Of a stretch of DNA of 64,000 bases, positions 33,315 to 43,010 are shown one piece after another. A program made the position numbers and the translations under genes. Source of the stretch: an uncultured Phycisphaerales bacterium (lineage in GTDB: Bacteria > Planctomycetota > Phycisphaerae > Phycisphaerales > SM1A02). Positions within the stretch are counted from its first letter, which is position 1, and each line of letters begins with the position of its first letter. A model generated the notes under the pieces. The model saw nothing but the letters and a program-made list of their open reading frames with translations. It made no database searches and had not been told where the DNA came from. The stretch is from contig CAJQQE010000041.1 in assembly GCA_905480395.1 (NCBI GenBank), positions 41,337-105,336 of the forward strand. The letters are read 5' to 3'.

Positions 33315-34904
33315 ATGAATTCCATTCGCCTGAGATTACGAAACGCCGAAGCCACGGGCCTTGAGGAAGAGATCCATGATCTCGATGGGCCTGCGGTCCT
33401 CGGGCGAAGCCGCGACGCGGACATTCTGCTGTCGGACCCCGGGGTTTCGCGACGGCACGCCTCGCTTCGTCCAGGTGACGATGGCGGCTGGCTCATCGAG
33501 GATCTTCATTCGACGCGAGGTACCTACGTCAATGGACGCCGGATGGCACCCGGCGAATTCTCGAAGATCGTCGAAGGCGATTTGGTCGAGATCAATCCTT
33601 GGAGTCTGCTCGTGCTCGGTCGAGAGGCGACCGCAGGCATCCTGCTTGACGGCGACCAGGCCGGGGGTGCGATCGCCGCGGCCCATTCAAGCCCTCACCT
33701 CCGGCATCGGTTCGACGGTCTCGTGGCAGCGGTTCAACGAGCGTCGAATCGAAGCGGTGAAGAGGAGGCCTTCGGGGCGCTCCTCGAGTGCCTGCTCGAT
33801 GGTTGTGACCTCGATCGCGCGATGATCCTGCGAGTCGAAGACGGCGAGACGCGGGCGATCGCGATTCGATCTTCTGATCGGGCCGAAGAAATGGAACCGC
33901 GGCCGTATTCCGGCACGTTGCTCACCGCATCACTGGCATCGGAAGGCACGGTCAGGCGGGAGGAAAATCCGAAGGTCGAGCAAGCAGAGAGTCTCGTCGT
34001 GGCCGGAGTTCGAGAGGCATTGTGCCGCTGTTTCGATGCGGTCGACGGAACCTCGCTTTCGCTCTACGCCGATTGCCGAAAGGGCATCGCGGATGGCGAA
34101 TTGGTGGCTTGGTTCGACGCCATCTCTGATCTCTGTGCGGTCGCGCTCCGAGTGCAGCGGGGGCGTCGATCCGAGATGGAGAGAGCGCAGATGTCTGCCG
34201 AGATGAACGCGGCCAGAGCGGTTCAAGAACTGCTTCTGCCGAGCGAGTCAGGACGGCTCGGGTCTCTGGAGTGGGCGACCGTCGCGATCCCCGGCCGGGT
34301 GATCGCCGGTGATCTCGTGGACCTGCGACCGATCAAAGATGGAATTCATGTCATCCTCGGCGATGTGAGCGGCAAGGGAGCTCGGGCGGGCATGGTGATG
34401 GCCGGCACGCAGGCGTGCGCCGACACCTTGGCAGAAGCCGGGCTACCTCCGGCGGAGATCGTGGAACAACTTGATCACTGGGCAATCCGTGCGATTCCCG
34501 AAGCGTGTTTTATCACGCTCTGGTGCGGCAGAATCGGTCCGGACGGTCTGGTGCGATACGTTGACGCCGGGCATGGGCTGGCGATGATTCAACGAGCGGG
34601 AGGTGAGGTCGCCATGCTCGAAGGCGTCCGACGTCCGCCGTTGGGGATCGAGCCGCGGCCGTCGGTCGAAGCAACACTTCAACTCAACCCTGGCGACGCG
34701 CTGGTCCTCTTCAGTGACGGCTTGGCCGAAGAGCCCTCTGCCACCCGCGATGGCGATCGGTACGGCCTGGATCGGATCAAGGCGTCAATCATCGCGAACG
34801 ATGCAGATCCCTCGCTGATCCTCGCGGATCTCGTGGCGTGGGCCGATCGTGATCGATTCGACGACGACCTCACGATTCTGGTCATCCGACGCTCGAAGGC
34901 GTGA
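33315..34904 (+). CDS. FHA-domain SpoIIE-type serine/threonine phosphatase
   Basis: 529 residues from the ATG at 33315. FHA domain (about 1-105; VLGRSRDADILLSDPGVSRRHASL, DLHSTRGTYVNGRRM), which binds phosphothreonine peptides; a middle GAF-like region (about 135-290); then a PP2C/SpoIIE phosphatase (about 325-525; AVQELLLP, VIAGDLVDL, LGDVSGKGARAGMVMAGTQ, YVDAGHG, LVLFSDGLAEE, DDDLTILVI). The Asp residues for metal binding are present. Likely a cytosolic regulator of a partner-switching or Ser/Thr kinase pathway; no anti-sigma partner nearby. Confidence 0.9.
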   Translation: MNSIRLRLRNAEATGLEEEIHDLDGPAVLGRSRDADILLSDPGVSRRHASLRPGDDGGWLIEDLHSTRGTYVNGRRMAPGEFSKIVEGDLVEINPWSLLVLGREATAGILLDGDQAGGAIAAAHSSPHLRHRFDGLVAAVQRASNRSGEEEAFGALLECLLDGCDLDRAMILRVEDGETRAIAIRSSDRAEEMEPRPYSGTLLTASLASEGTVRREENPKVEQAESLVVAGVREALCRCFDAVDGTSLSLYADCRKGIADGELVAWFDAISDLCAVALRVQRGRRSEMERAQMSAEMNAARAVQELLLPSESGRLGSLEWATVAIPGRVIAGDLVDLRPIKDGIHVILGDVSGKGARAGMVMAGTQACADTLAEAGLPPAEIVEQLDHWAIRAIPEACFITLWCGRIGPDGLVRYVDAGHGLAMIQRAGGEVAMLEGVRRPPLGIEPRPSVEATLQLNPGDALVLFSDGLAEEPSATRDGDRYGLDRIKASIIANDADPSLILADLVAWADRDRFDDDLTILVIRRSKA

Positions 34905-35019
34905 CCAATTCTCTGCAGAGGGCTTGAGCCCGATCGGAGCCCAATCGACCCCCGAGCCCGTCGGACTTCGACGCCGCGGTCAATCGAGGCTGCCGATCGA
35001 GGCGATCGAGCATTCGGCC

Positions 35020-38000
35020 TCAGGGGGCGCAGTAGGTGTCTGCAAGCAGGACGCAGAACTCGTCCCAGTCACCAAGGCAGCAGAAGGGCTCGTACTGGCA
35101 GACCAGTTCGCAGCACGTGGCGTTGTCACAGTACGGCCCATCATGAGGAACGTTGCAAGGGCCAGTGTCGTTGGACCCGCATTCGAGATCTGAGTTGCAG
35201 AGGTCGCTGCAGATGTCAGCGGCGATCTGGGCACAGACGCCATCCCATGCGAGATCGCAGCAGGCGGGGTCGTCATCGCAGACGTCATCGCAGCACTCTT
35301 CATCGTTGCAAGATGGGGTGCCGTTCGGGAAGCAACAGTCGCCCGCGTCGGGGTCCCCGCAAACCGCCACGGGGCAGGCGTCTTCGAGACCGGTACAGTC
35401 TTCGTTGGTCAATGCCATGCCTGCACAGACCAGATCCCATTCCACGTCGCAGCAATAGGAGTCGTCGGCGCAGACCGAGTCACAGCAGGAATCGTCGTCG
35501 CACTTGGGCGTCCCGTTGGGCAAGCAGCACGATCCCGCACAGGGGTCGCCGCAGTCCCAGTTGGCGCCGCAACCACAGCGGGTGCTTTGGCGGGCCAGTT
35601 CGACGCAGACGGTGTCCCAGGTCGTGTCGCAGCACGTGGGGTCCTTGGCACAGATGTCTTCGCAGCACCGCTTGTCGTTACAACTGGGTGAGAAGTTCAC
35701 TTTGCAGCATTCACCTGCCGCGAAATCGCCGCATTCCGGCACGTCGCATCCATCAAGCGCGGCGGTCGCACACTCGCTATCCCAGACCGTCGTGCAACAG
35801 ACCGGATCGTCGTCACAGATCAACACGCAGCAGTCGGCGTCACTGCAGCCGGGAGACAGGTGTGGAAAGAAGCAAGGACCGGCGGTGTCGATTCCGCAGC
35901 CCTGTCGACAACGCTGGAGCGCGGTGGCGACACAGAAGGAATCCCACCGATTGGTACAACAGCTTGGATCAATGGCGCAGACGGCGGAACAACAGGCGGC
36001 GTCGTCACAGAAGGGGGTCTCGCTGCTTTCGAGGCAGGAGCCAGTGCTGAAGGAACCGCACTGAAGATCGCTGCCGCAGTAGAAATTCGCAAGGTCAGCA
36101 CAGACTTCGTCCCAGTTCTCAATGCAGCAGAGTTCGTCAACGTTGCAGATCGCGGCACAGCAACTGACGTCGTCGCAGCCCGGCTTGGGTGCGTCGACGG
36201 GTCTGGCCTCGAAGCAACTTCCCTCGCAAGGACACTCCCAGCCAGAACTCGACGGGACACGGCAGATGTTGATCGCCAGGACAGCGCAACTGTTGTCCCA
36301 CTTCACGCTGCAGCACAGCGGGTCGACGGTGCAGACCGCGTTGCAGCAGGCGGCGTCGTCACACATCGGCGTCGCCTTGGACTTTTCGCAGTCTCCGACG
36401 CCCGGGCACTCGTAAAGTCCGGTGCAGACGACCGCTGCTGCTTCGACGCAATCGACGTCCCATTTATTGGTGCAGCAGTCTTCAAGCCCGGGAATGGAGC
36501 ACACCGCGGCGGTGCAATTCTGGTCGTTGCATCCCGGAGTGGCGTGAGTCTCGTTGCACGGGTCGCGTCCGCCGACGTTGAACGGAATATCGCACACCGT
36601 GAAGGCCTGGGCGGCACAGACCGCATCCCAACGGACTTCGCAGCACCAGGCGTCGTAGTCTTCGCAGACGCTCTTGCAGCAGGCAGCATCACTGCATCCC
36701 GGTGTGAAACTCTCGACGAAGCAGTTTCGAGCCTGGGGATCGCCACAACTTTGATCCCGGCCGCAGAGGTCCGGGTAGAAGGCGGCGGCGACGGCGCAGG
36801 ACCCGTCCCAGCTGGTAAGGCAGCAGAACGGATCGACCGAGCAGACTTCCTCGCAGCAATCCTCGTCCGAACACGCGGGCCCGGGGTGAGGTGCAAGGCA
36901 AGACCCGGCATAGACGTCGCCGCATTCGGTGCAGACTTCCTGGGCGAGTTCGACGCAGGTTTCATCCCACGCGTCATTACAGCAGAAAGGCTCGACGATG
37001 CAGACGCTTTCGCAACAGGATTCGTCGTCGCAGTAGGGGTTCTTGCGGGGGATGTAGCAGCTGCCGGCGAGGATCTCACCGCAGAGTGGGTACTCCTGGG
37101 CGCACAGTTGTTCGGCGCCGTCGGCGCAAACCTGATCCCAGCGAATTTCGCAGCAGAACGGATCTACGTAGCAGACGGTGTTGCAGCAATCAGCGTCTTC
37201 GCACCCGGCAGCGTATTGCGACTCAAGGGGGCGGGGTTCGAAGCAGGAGCGGTTGAGCGGTCCGAAGTCGATGACTTTGGCGCCGCAGCCGCATTGTTCA
37301 CCGAGCGTCTCGCATCCCGCGGTGGCGACGGTCGCGCAGAGTTCGTCCCACCGGACCTCGCAGCAGTAGGCGTCGTAGCCGCACACGAGTTGGCAGCATT
37401 CAGCGTCTCGGCAGAAGGGGGTGAAACTCTGGAAGCAGCAACTGCCTGCGGTCGCGGTCCCACAGCCCAGACCCATGCCGTCGTTGATCGCAACGGCGCC
37501 CTGGGTTTGGACGTCAGCAAAAGCGAGGTCCCGACTCGGAACCAGAACGCACTGGTTGCCCGCAAGTCGAACGCAGTCGGCATCCCACGCGAGTGTGCAG
37601 CAGGTTGGATCCAGTTCGCAGACAAGTTCGGAGCAGAAGGCGTCGTCACAGCCCACGCCGGAGTGGGGCCGGAGGCAGGGGCCGAGCCCGGTATCCCCGG
37701 GGACGGGCTTGCGGATCAATCGGGCCGCGACCTGAGCGCACCCGGCGTCCCACTGGCCTCCATTGAATTGGTCAACGCACTCGGGATAATTGTTCTGGAT
37801 CACCGCGAGGGCATTCGCGATGTCGATGAAGAACGGGAGATCCCCGGCCGGCTCGCAGTAGCTGTTATCGATATTGCAGAGCAGAATTCGGAACGAACCA
37901 AGCGCGGTCGCCAATGGCTCGGGGTCGATTCGAGTGGCCTCGGGGATCGGTGCGAGGAGAAAATGCCGCGGCAATGCGGTAATGCCAGGGTTATTCGGTG

Positions 38001-38874
38001 AGGCGAGAAAAGTCATCGCGGCGAGGGTGCAGGTGATGTCCCAGTCGCCGGTGCTGCAGCAGAGGGGGTTCACCAAGCAGACCTGCTCCTGCACGGTGAC
38101 ATTGGTGCATGGTGATTGGCAATGGATGCGGGCAAGTTCCGCACAGTTGGAGTCCCAGGCCGCGGCGCAGCATGCCGGGTCGGAAACGCAGACCAGCGAA
38201 GCGCATCGGCTGTCAGCACAACCTGGGGTGGGATGGGCCACGAGGCAGTCAGGGGCCGTCAAGTCGTAGGTATGGGTTCGGAGCGAGTCCCCGGCATCGG
38301 CTCGGGTGTCGGGAACGTTCGGAAGGCAGGTGTTCTGGGCGATGGCGGCACAGCCGTTGTCCCAGAGATTCGTGCAGCAAAGCGGGTCGAACTCACAGAC
38401 CGTTCGACAACAGGCCGCGTCGTCGCAGCCTCCCGGGATGGGATCGCCGGGGTTTCCGCCGACAAAGCAACTTCGATTGGCAGGGTCGCCGCACTCTGGA
38501 CGGCAGGCGGGCTGGTAGCAGGGGTTGAACAACGGGTTTGGGTTGAGGATCCAGTTAAGGAAGTCTTCATCGACTTGGTTGACGACCCCATCGACGTTGA
38601 AGTCGGCGCAGAGATTCTGAGGCGTCTGTTCGCGATAGAGCTCAAACACGATTAAATCGGTCGAGTTGAGAAGCCCGTCACCGTTGAGGTCTCCTCGGCA
38701 CTCGCCGCATGGGATGAACCCGGGCGGAGGTGGAGGAGGGCAATTTTGTTGCGCAGAAGCAGCGTGATTTCCCCCGATGACGGCGAGAAGCAGCGACGCC
38801 AGAATCGCCATCGACCGGATGGAATTGAGGACAGTGTCTGAGATTCGAGTCAAATGGTCATTTCGCTTGGGCAT
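35020..38874 (-). CDS. Very large secreted Cys-rich repeat protein with dockerin-like N-terminal motif
   Basis: 1284 residues from the ATG at 38874 (the frame is open further, to 39042). A signal peptide (MAILASLLLAVIGGNHAASAQ) is followed by a Pro run, then one dockerin-like pair (GDLNGDGLLNSTDLIVFELY, DFNVDGVVNQVDEDFLNWIL). From about residue 110 to the end there are about 17 imperfect repeats of 45-75 residues, consensus C-(G/F)-x8-PxCxDxxCCxxVCxxDPxCCxxxWDxxCAxxAxxxC; the second repeat carries an insertion. Each unit has about nine or ten cysteines, so the mature protein should be disulfide-knotted outside the cytoplasm. WD and DPxCC are nearly invariant. No enzyme motif seen; adhesion or surface-layer role is speculative. 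Confidence 0.8.
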   Translation of the reverse strand: MPKRNDHLTRISDTVLNSIRSMAILASLLLAVIGGNHAASAQQNCPPPPPPGFIPCGECRGDLNGDGLLNSTDLIVFELYREQTPQNLCADFNVDGVVNQVDEDFLNWILNPNPLFNPCYQPACRPECGDPANRSCFVGGNPGDPIPGGCDDAACCRTVCEFDPLCCTNLWDNGCAAIAQNTCLPNVPDTRADAGDSLRTHTYDLTAPDCLVAHPTPGCADSRCASLVCVSDPACCAAAWDSNCAELARIHCQSPCTNVTVQEQVCLVNPLCCSTGDWDITCTLAAMTFLASPNNPGITALPRHFLLAPIPEATRIDPEPLATALGSFRILLCNIDNSYCEPAGDLPFFIDIANALAVIQNNYPECVDQFNGGQWDAGCAQVAARLIRKPVPGDTGLGPCLRPHSGVGCDDAFCSELVCELDPTCCTLAWDADCVRLAGNQCVLVPSRDLAFADVQTQGAVAINDGMGLGCGTATAGSCCFQSFTPFCRDAECCQLVCGYDAYCCEVRWDELCATVATAGCETLGEQCGCGAKVIDFGPLNRSCFEPRPLESQYAAGCEDADCCNTVCYVDPFCCEIRWDQVCADGAEQLCAQEYPLCGEILAGSCYIPRKNPYCDDESCCESVCIVEPFCCNDAWDETCVELAQEVCTECGDVYAGSCLAPHPGPACSDEDCCEEVCSVDPFCCLTSWDGSCAVAAAFYPDLCGRDQSCGDPQARNCFVESFTPGCSDAACCKSVCEDYDAWCCEVRWDAVCAAQAFTVCDIPFNVGGRDPCNETHATPGCNDQNCTAAVCSIPGLEDCCTNKWDVDCVEAAAVVCTGLYECPGVGDCEKSKATPMCDDAACCNAVCTVDPLCCSVKWDNSCAVLAINICRVPSSSGWECPCEGSCFEARPVDAPKPGCDDVSCCAAICNVDELCCIENWDEVCADLANFYCGSDLQCGSFSTGSCLESSETPFCDDAACCSAVCAIDPSCCTNRWDSFCVATALQRCRQGCGIDTAGPCFFPHLSPGCSDADCCVLICDDDPVCCTTVWDSECATAALDGCDVPECGDFAAGECCKVNFSPSCNDKRCCEDICAKDPTCCDTTWDTVCVELARQSTRCGCGANWDCGDPCAGSCCLPNGTPKCDDDSCCDSVCADDSYCCDVEWDLVCAGMALTNEDCTGLEDACPVAVCGDPDAGDCCFPNGTPSCNDEECCDDVCDDDPACCDLAWDGVCAQIAADICSDLCNSDLECGSNDTGPCNVPHDGPYCDNATCCELVCQYEPFCCLGDWDEFCVLLADTYCAP

Positions 38875-39116
38875 CGTCCGTGGAGGTCCCTGCAGGGCGT
38901 GAAATGAGCCTGGGAGGCCCGAAGAGCCGTCCGGCCGTGGACGACGAGGAGCGAACATCTGGCCCCCTCCGAGAAAGTCGAAGAGGTCCCTGTCGATAAG
39001 TCTACGCCCCCGGAGGGCTTGGAACAAACAACTGAAGGCCACAATTGCTGGTTCGAGCGGTCCGTCCGGCCGGATCCCGCCAATCTGGGAGATCTCAGTA
39101 TTCGTCGATGGCGACT

Positions 39117-39887
39117 TCAGGGATCGTTTGGGTTGGCATCGGGGCGGGGGGATGGCTCGACCAAGCCGAAGCGTCTCGTCCGCCCCGCGAAGTCGGTGAA
39201 GGCCTGATGGAGATCGGAGATCTCGAAGGCTGGCCAGAGAACGTCGGTGACCACCAATTCGGCGTAACTGATCTGCCAGAGCAGAAAATTCGAAATCCGC
39301 ATCTCGCCGGCGGTCCGAAGGAGAAGATCCGGATCTGGAAGGCCAGCGGTATTCAGTCGATCCGAAATCATCGCCTCATCGATCGACTGGGGGTCTAACC
39401 GGCCTGCGGCGGCGTCTTCAGCGATCGATCGGGCGGCGTCGGCCAGCTCGGCGCGGCTCCCATAATTGAGGGCCAGCGAGAGCGTCATTCCATCGCAATC
39501 TTGAGTGGCTTCCTCGCAGGCGTCCGATTCTGCCAGCACCTCCGCAGGGAGACCCTTCCGGCGGCCCAGGCGTCGGAATCGGATGTTGTGTTCCACCATG
39601 CGGCTTCGTTGCGTGATGAGGTGCTCCTTGCAGAGCGCCATCAAGAAGTCGACCTCTTCGGTCGGACGCTTCCAGTTCTCGCTGCTGAATGAATACAGCG
39701 TGATCGCTTCCAACCCCAGGCGGGCGCATTCCATGGTCACGAGATCGACGGTCTTCGCGCCCTGGCGATGTCCGGCGATTCGTGGCATTCCCTGCGCCTG
39801 CGCCCATCGCCCATTCCCGTCCATGATCACGGCGAGGTGGCGGGGGAACGTTGACGGAGGAATATGATCGGATGAGGTTTGGGTCAT
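39117..39887 (-). CDS. uppS: Isoprenyl transferase (undecaprenyl diphosphate synthase)
   Basis: cis-Prenyltransferase making the long-chain polyprenyl diphosphate carrier for cell-wall and glycan precursors. 256 residues from the ATG at 39887; the upstream extension overlaps purA. Family blocks: LAVIMDGNGRWAQAQG (catalytic Asp), GHRQGAKTV, LYSFSSENWKRP, and the C-terminal PDPDLLLRTAGEMRISNFLLWQISYAELV. 22 bases after purA on the same strand. The usual partner cdsA is not next to it. Its product would feed the UbiA/GT-C genes at 43011-45412. Confidence 0.95.
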   Translation of the reverse strand: MTQTSSDHIPPSTFPRHLAVIMDGNGRWAQAQGMPRIAGHRQGAKTVDLVTMECARLGLEAITLYSFSSENWKRPTEEVDFLMALCKEHLITQRSRMVEHNIRFRRLGRRKGLPAEVLAESDACEEATQDCDGMTLSLALNYGSRAELADAARSIAEDAAAGRLDPQSIDEAMISDRLNTAGLPDPDLLLRTAGEMRISNFLLWQISYAELVVTDVLWPAFEISDLHQAFTDFAGRTRRFGLVEPSPRPDANPNDP

Positions 39888-39909
39888 CAGTGGTTCGAGA
39901 CGGCGTGCA

Positions 39910-41247
39910 TCAGGAGGCGACGAGAACCTCGGACCGTTCTGGGCCGATGCCGACGATTTCAATCGGAACTCCGACAAACGCTTCCACTCGGTCGAGATAG
40001 GCGCGAGCGGCATCCGGCAGCGAATCGCGGTCGGTGGGACGATCCTGCGGATCTTCCCAGCCGGGCATGGTTTCGTAGACCGGCTCCACGGTGTCGAGAT
40101 CAAATGCGTCGGCGGGGAAGCGATCGGTCACGGTTCCATCCGGAAGTCGATACCCGATGCAGAGTTGGACTTCATCCAGCCCGCCCAGCACATCGAAGAG
40201 GGTGCACGCGATACCGGTGACCCCGCAGACCATGGCGGTGTAGCGGACCGCTACAAGATCCAGCCAGCCGCATCGACGCGGTCGACCAGTGGTGGTGCCA
40301 AACTCGCGGCCTTTTTCGCGGATTCGATCGCCGACGGCGTTGTCGAGCTCCGTGGGGAAAGGCCCGCCACCCACTCGAGTGGAATATGCCTTCATGATCC
40401 CCAGAACTCGGTCGATGTGGCCGAGCGGGACGCCGGTTCCCGCCGGGATGCCGAGGGTGGAGCAGTTCGAACTGGTGACGAAGGGGTAGGTGCCGTGGTC
40501 CACATCGAGCAGGCAGGCGTTCGCGCCCTCGAAGAGGATGCGCTGATCAGCGGCGAGGGCATCGTGTAGGAGCCAGGTGGTATCGCAGACGTGTGGCGAC
40601 AGTCGCTCGCCGAGGGTGAGGGCGTGGTCGAGCATTTGCGCCGCATCGACTTTGGCATCGTCGAGCGGAACCCCGAGTGAGCGGAGTTGGGCTTCCCGAA
40701 GCGGACAGATCAGGTCAAGCTTCTGTTCCAGCACCTTGGGCCGCAGCAGATCGTTCACGCGAATCGCGGTCGATCGCTGGACTTTGTCGGCATACGCTGG
40801 GCCGATGCCGCGTCGGGTGGTGCCGATCGCGCCGGAACCGGAACGACCCGCGAGGAATTCTTCCAAGGCGCCGTCGAGTGCCTGGTGATACGGCATGACC
40901 ACATGGGCGCGGCTCGAGATTCGAAGGTTGTCTCCCACTTCGATGTTTCTGGCGCGAAGGCCGTCGATTTCTTCGAGGATCTTCGCCGGATCGATGACCA
41001 CGCCGTTGGCGACAACGCAGGTGCAACCGGGAACGAGGATGCCCGAGGGCACGAGGTGCAACGCATATCGTTCGTCGCCAACCACGACGGTATGGCCCGC
41101 ATTGGCGCCACCGTTGTATCGGACGATGAAGTCATGATCGCTGGCAAGAATATCGACGAGCTTGCCCTTGCCTTCGTCTCCCCATTGGAGGCCTACCACG
41201 GCGGTATGACGGGGGGCGGCGGCTGGCATGGAATCACTGATGGGCAT
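39910..41247 (-). CDS. purA: Adenylosuccinate synthetase
   Basis: GTP-dependent first step from IMP to AMP: IMP + Asp to adenylosuccinate. 445 residues from the ATG at 41247, which has GGAG six bases upstream; the longer form from 41352 adds an unlikely N-terminus. Signatures: VVGLQWGDEGKGKLVD (GDEGKGK P-loop), RYNGGANAGHTVV, GTTRRGIGPAYADK, FEGANACLLDVDHGTYPFVTSSN, and VGGGPFPTEL. Divergent from the zinc-ribbon gene at 41424. Confidence 0.96.
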   Translation of the reverse strand: MPISDSMPAAAPRHTAVVGLQWGDEGKGKLVDILASDHDFIVRYNGGANAGHTVVVGDERYALHLVPSGILVPGCTCVVANGVVIDPAKILEEIDGLRARNIEVGDNLRISSRAHVVMPYHQALDGALEEFLAGRSGSGAIGTTRRGIGPAYADKVQRSTAIRVNDLLRPKVLEQKLDLICPLREAQLRSLGVPLDDAKVDAAQMLDHALTLGERLSPHVCDTTWLLHDALAADQRILFEGANACLLDVDHGTYPFVTSSNCSTLGIPAGTGVPLGHIDRVLGIMKAYSTRVGGGPFPTELDNAVGDRIREKGREFGTTTGRPRRCGWLDLVAVRYTAMVCGVTGIACTLFDVLGGLDEVQLCIGYRLPDGTVTDRFPADAFDLDTVEPVYETMPGWEDPQDRPTDRDSLPDAARAYLDRVEAFVGVPIEIVGIGPERSEVLVAS

Positions 41248-41423
41248 GGAGACTCCGAAGGGAGGAAAACGGCATTCTACGAAAGCCGGGGATTGGTGTG
41301 GCGACTTCTCGGGGCTGATCCCCATTCCGGAATCGATCTTCAGTGGAGGCATCGAGCACCCGATGAGCCTAAAAGGTCGGCCCCGGTTCTGCGGGCATCC
41401 GGCAACCGTGGAGGCGTCTCTCG

Positions 41424-41621
41424 ATGGGTGAATCCCAAGTAATCCGAATCATGTGCCCGAATCTCAGCTGCCAGCGGATTCTCGCGGTTCCGAGCCACGC
41501 TCGGGGCAAGTTGGTGCGATGTCGATCCTGCGTGACGAACATTCGGATTCCGATGTTGCGAGATCCGTCGCTTCCCCGAAACCTTGGCCCGCGGGGCGAA
41601 CCAGTGGTCGACGCCGCCTGA
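41424..41621 (+). CDS. Small zinc-ribbon protein
   Basis: 65 residues with four cysteines in a ribbon pattern (C11-x4-C16 ... C33-x2-C36; IMCPNLSCQRILAVPSHARGKLVRCRSC). The 'CPxxxCxxxLxVPxxARGKxVRCxxC' layout is frequent in planctomycete proteins, often at the N-terminus of larger ones; here it stands alone, followed by a short Pro-rich tail. It is 45 bases ahead of hemW and may be co-transcribed. Function unknown. Confidence 0.7.
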   Translation: MGESQVIRIMCPNLSCQRILAVPSHARGKLVRCRSCVTNIRIPMLRDPSLPRNLGPRGEPVVDAA

Positions 41622-41666
41622 TCGCAGTTCACCGACCAGCAGCCTCTGGAAGGGCATCAATTCCGG

Positions 41667-42905
41667 ATGAGGCCAAGACGCCGGCCTCGCGGTGAATACA
41701 ATCACCGGGTGCCCACGCCCTCCATTGAACTCCCGCAATACGACGACAGCCCCAGTCTGGCCGCTGCCGCCCGCATCGTCCACGCGTCGAGCCCGGACTC
41801 GCTCTACGCCCACGTTCCATTCTGCCGGCATAAGTGCCACTATTGCGATTTCTACTCCCTGGTAGATCAGCGTGATCGAACCGAGCCCTTCGCCGATCGA
41901 TTTGAACTTGAGGCGGAGGCGATTCGGAGCTCGATCAACCGGTCGCAGATTCGAACCGCCTTTGTCGGGGGCGGCACGCCGACGCTTCTGGAACCGCCCA
42001 TCCTTGCTCGGATTTTGGCGGCGATCGGAACGATCCCCGCAGGCGGCTTGGAAGAGTTTACGGTCGAGGCAAACCCAGAAACGGTGAGCGAAGCGGTCGC
42101 CGAGACATTGGTCGGGGGGGGCGTCGACCGCGTCAGCCTTGGTTGCCAGAGTTTTCAGCCGGATCTGCTCAAGACACTCGAGCGTTGGCACGATCCCAAC
42201 TGCGTCCCGATCGCGGTTGAACGCCTTCGGACTGCAGGGATCAAGCGGATCAGTCTCGACCTGATTTTTGGTATCCCAGGCTCGACCATGGAAGATTGGG
42301 ATCGAGATCTCGATGCGGTACTTGCCCTCGAGCCCGACCATCTCTCGTGCTACGGTCTGGTCTTCGAGCCCGGAACGCCATTGGCGGAGAAGCAGCGCCT
42401 GGGACGCATCGACGCGATCGACGACTCGATCGAATCGTCGATGTTCGACCGCACCCGCCAACGCTTAGCGACCGAAGGATTCGAACATTACGAGATCAGC
42501 AACTGGGCTCGGCCGGGTGAGGAATGCCTCCACAATCTGGTCTATTGGCAAGAGGGCGACTGGTTGGCGATCGGTCCCGCGGCGGCCGGGAATCTTGAAG
42601 GCATTCGATATCGAAATCTCCCCAGATTGGATGACTGGTTGGATGGATCGGGGCTGTCGCCAGTCGTCAACGTCGATGAACCTTCTGCGATCGTGGCGAG
42701 TGGGGAACGCCTCATGCTCGGTCTCCGGCTCCGAAGTGGAATCGAGCGAGTGGTGGTTGATGGACTGATCCATGGTCACCCCGAGCGTCAGGCGGCCTTG
42801 GGTCGACATCTGGAGCGGGGAAATCTGGTCTGGCTGGAGAATCGGCTCCGCATCGCGGATGGCTCGATCATGCTTGCCGACGATATTCTGAGCGATCTGG
42901 TCTAA
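41667..42905 (+). CDS. hemW: HemW-like radical SAM protein (coproporphyrinogen III oxidase relative)
   Basis: 412 residues from 41667, or 398 from a GTG at 41709; the first conserved block begins near residue 46, so either is possible. SPDSLYAHVPFCRHKCHYCDFYS contains the CxxxCxxC that holds the 4Fe-4S cluster; FVGGGTPTLL, VEANPETV, RVSLGCQSFQPDLLKTL and DLIFGIPGSTMEDWDRDL follow as in HemW. HemW proteins act as heme chaperones; related HemN enzymes decarboxylate coproporphyrinogen III anaerobically. The order and spacing here match HemW better. No recognised heme gene nearby. Confidence 0.88.
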   Translation: MRPRRRPRGEYNHRVPTPSIELPQYDDSPSLAAAARIVHASSPDSLYAHVPFCRHKCHYCDFYSLVDQRDRTEPFADRFELEAEAIRSSINRSQIRTAFVGGGTPTLLEPPILARILAAIGTIPAGGLEEFTVEANPETVSEAVAETLVGGGVDRVSLGCQSFQPDLLKTLERWHDPNCVPIAVERLRTAGIKRISLDLIFGIPGSTMEDWDRDLDAVLALEPDHLSCYGLVFEPGTPLAEKQRLGRIDAIDDSIESSMFDRTRQRLATEGFEHYEISNWARPGEECLHNLVYWQEGDWLAIGPAAAGNLEGIRYRNLPRLDDWLDGSGLSPVVNVDEPSAIVASGERLMLGLRLRSGIERVVVDGLIHGHPERQAALGRHLERGNLVWLENRLRIADGSIMLADDILSDLV

Positions 42906-43010
42906 AAAGCCCTTCATCGGCCTCATTGGCATTCTGTGACGATTCGAGGCGTTGCCCGGCCGCCCGGTTTCGAGCCATTGAGACAGGTCCTCAAACCGGG
43001 CCGGCTCTAA

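Noticed and set aside
35860..38001. 713-residue plus-strand ORF opposite the Cys-rich protein
   Set aside because: It is a mirror of the repeats: its frame stays open because the repeated codons lack antisense stops. It has no ribosome-binding site, and the minus-strand product has a signal peptide and conserved modules.
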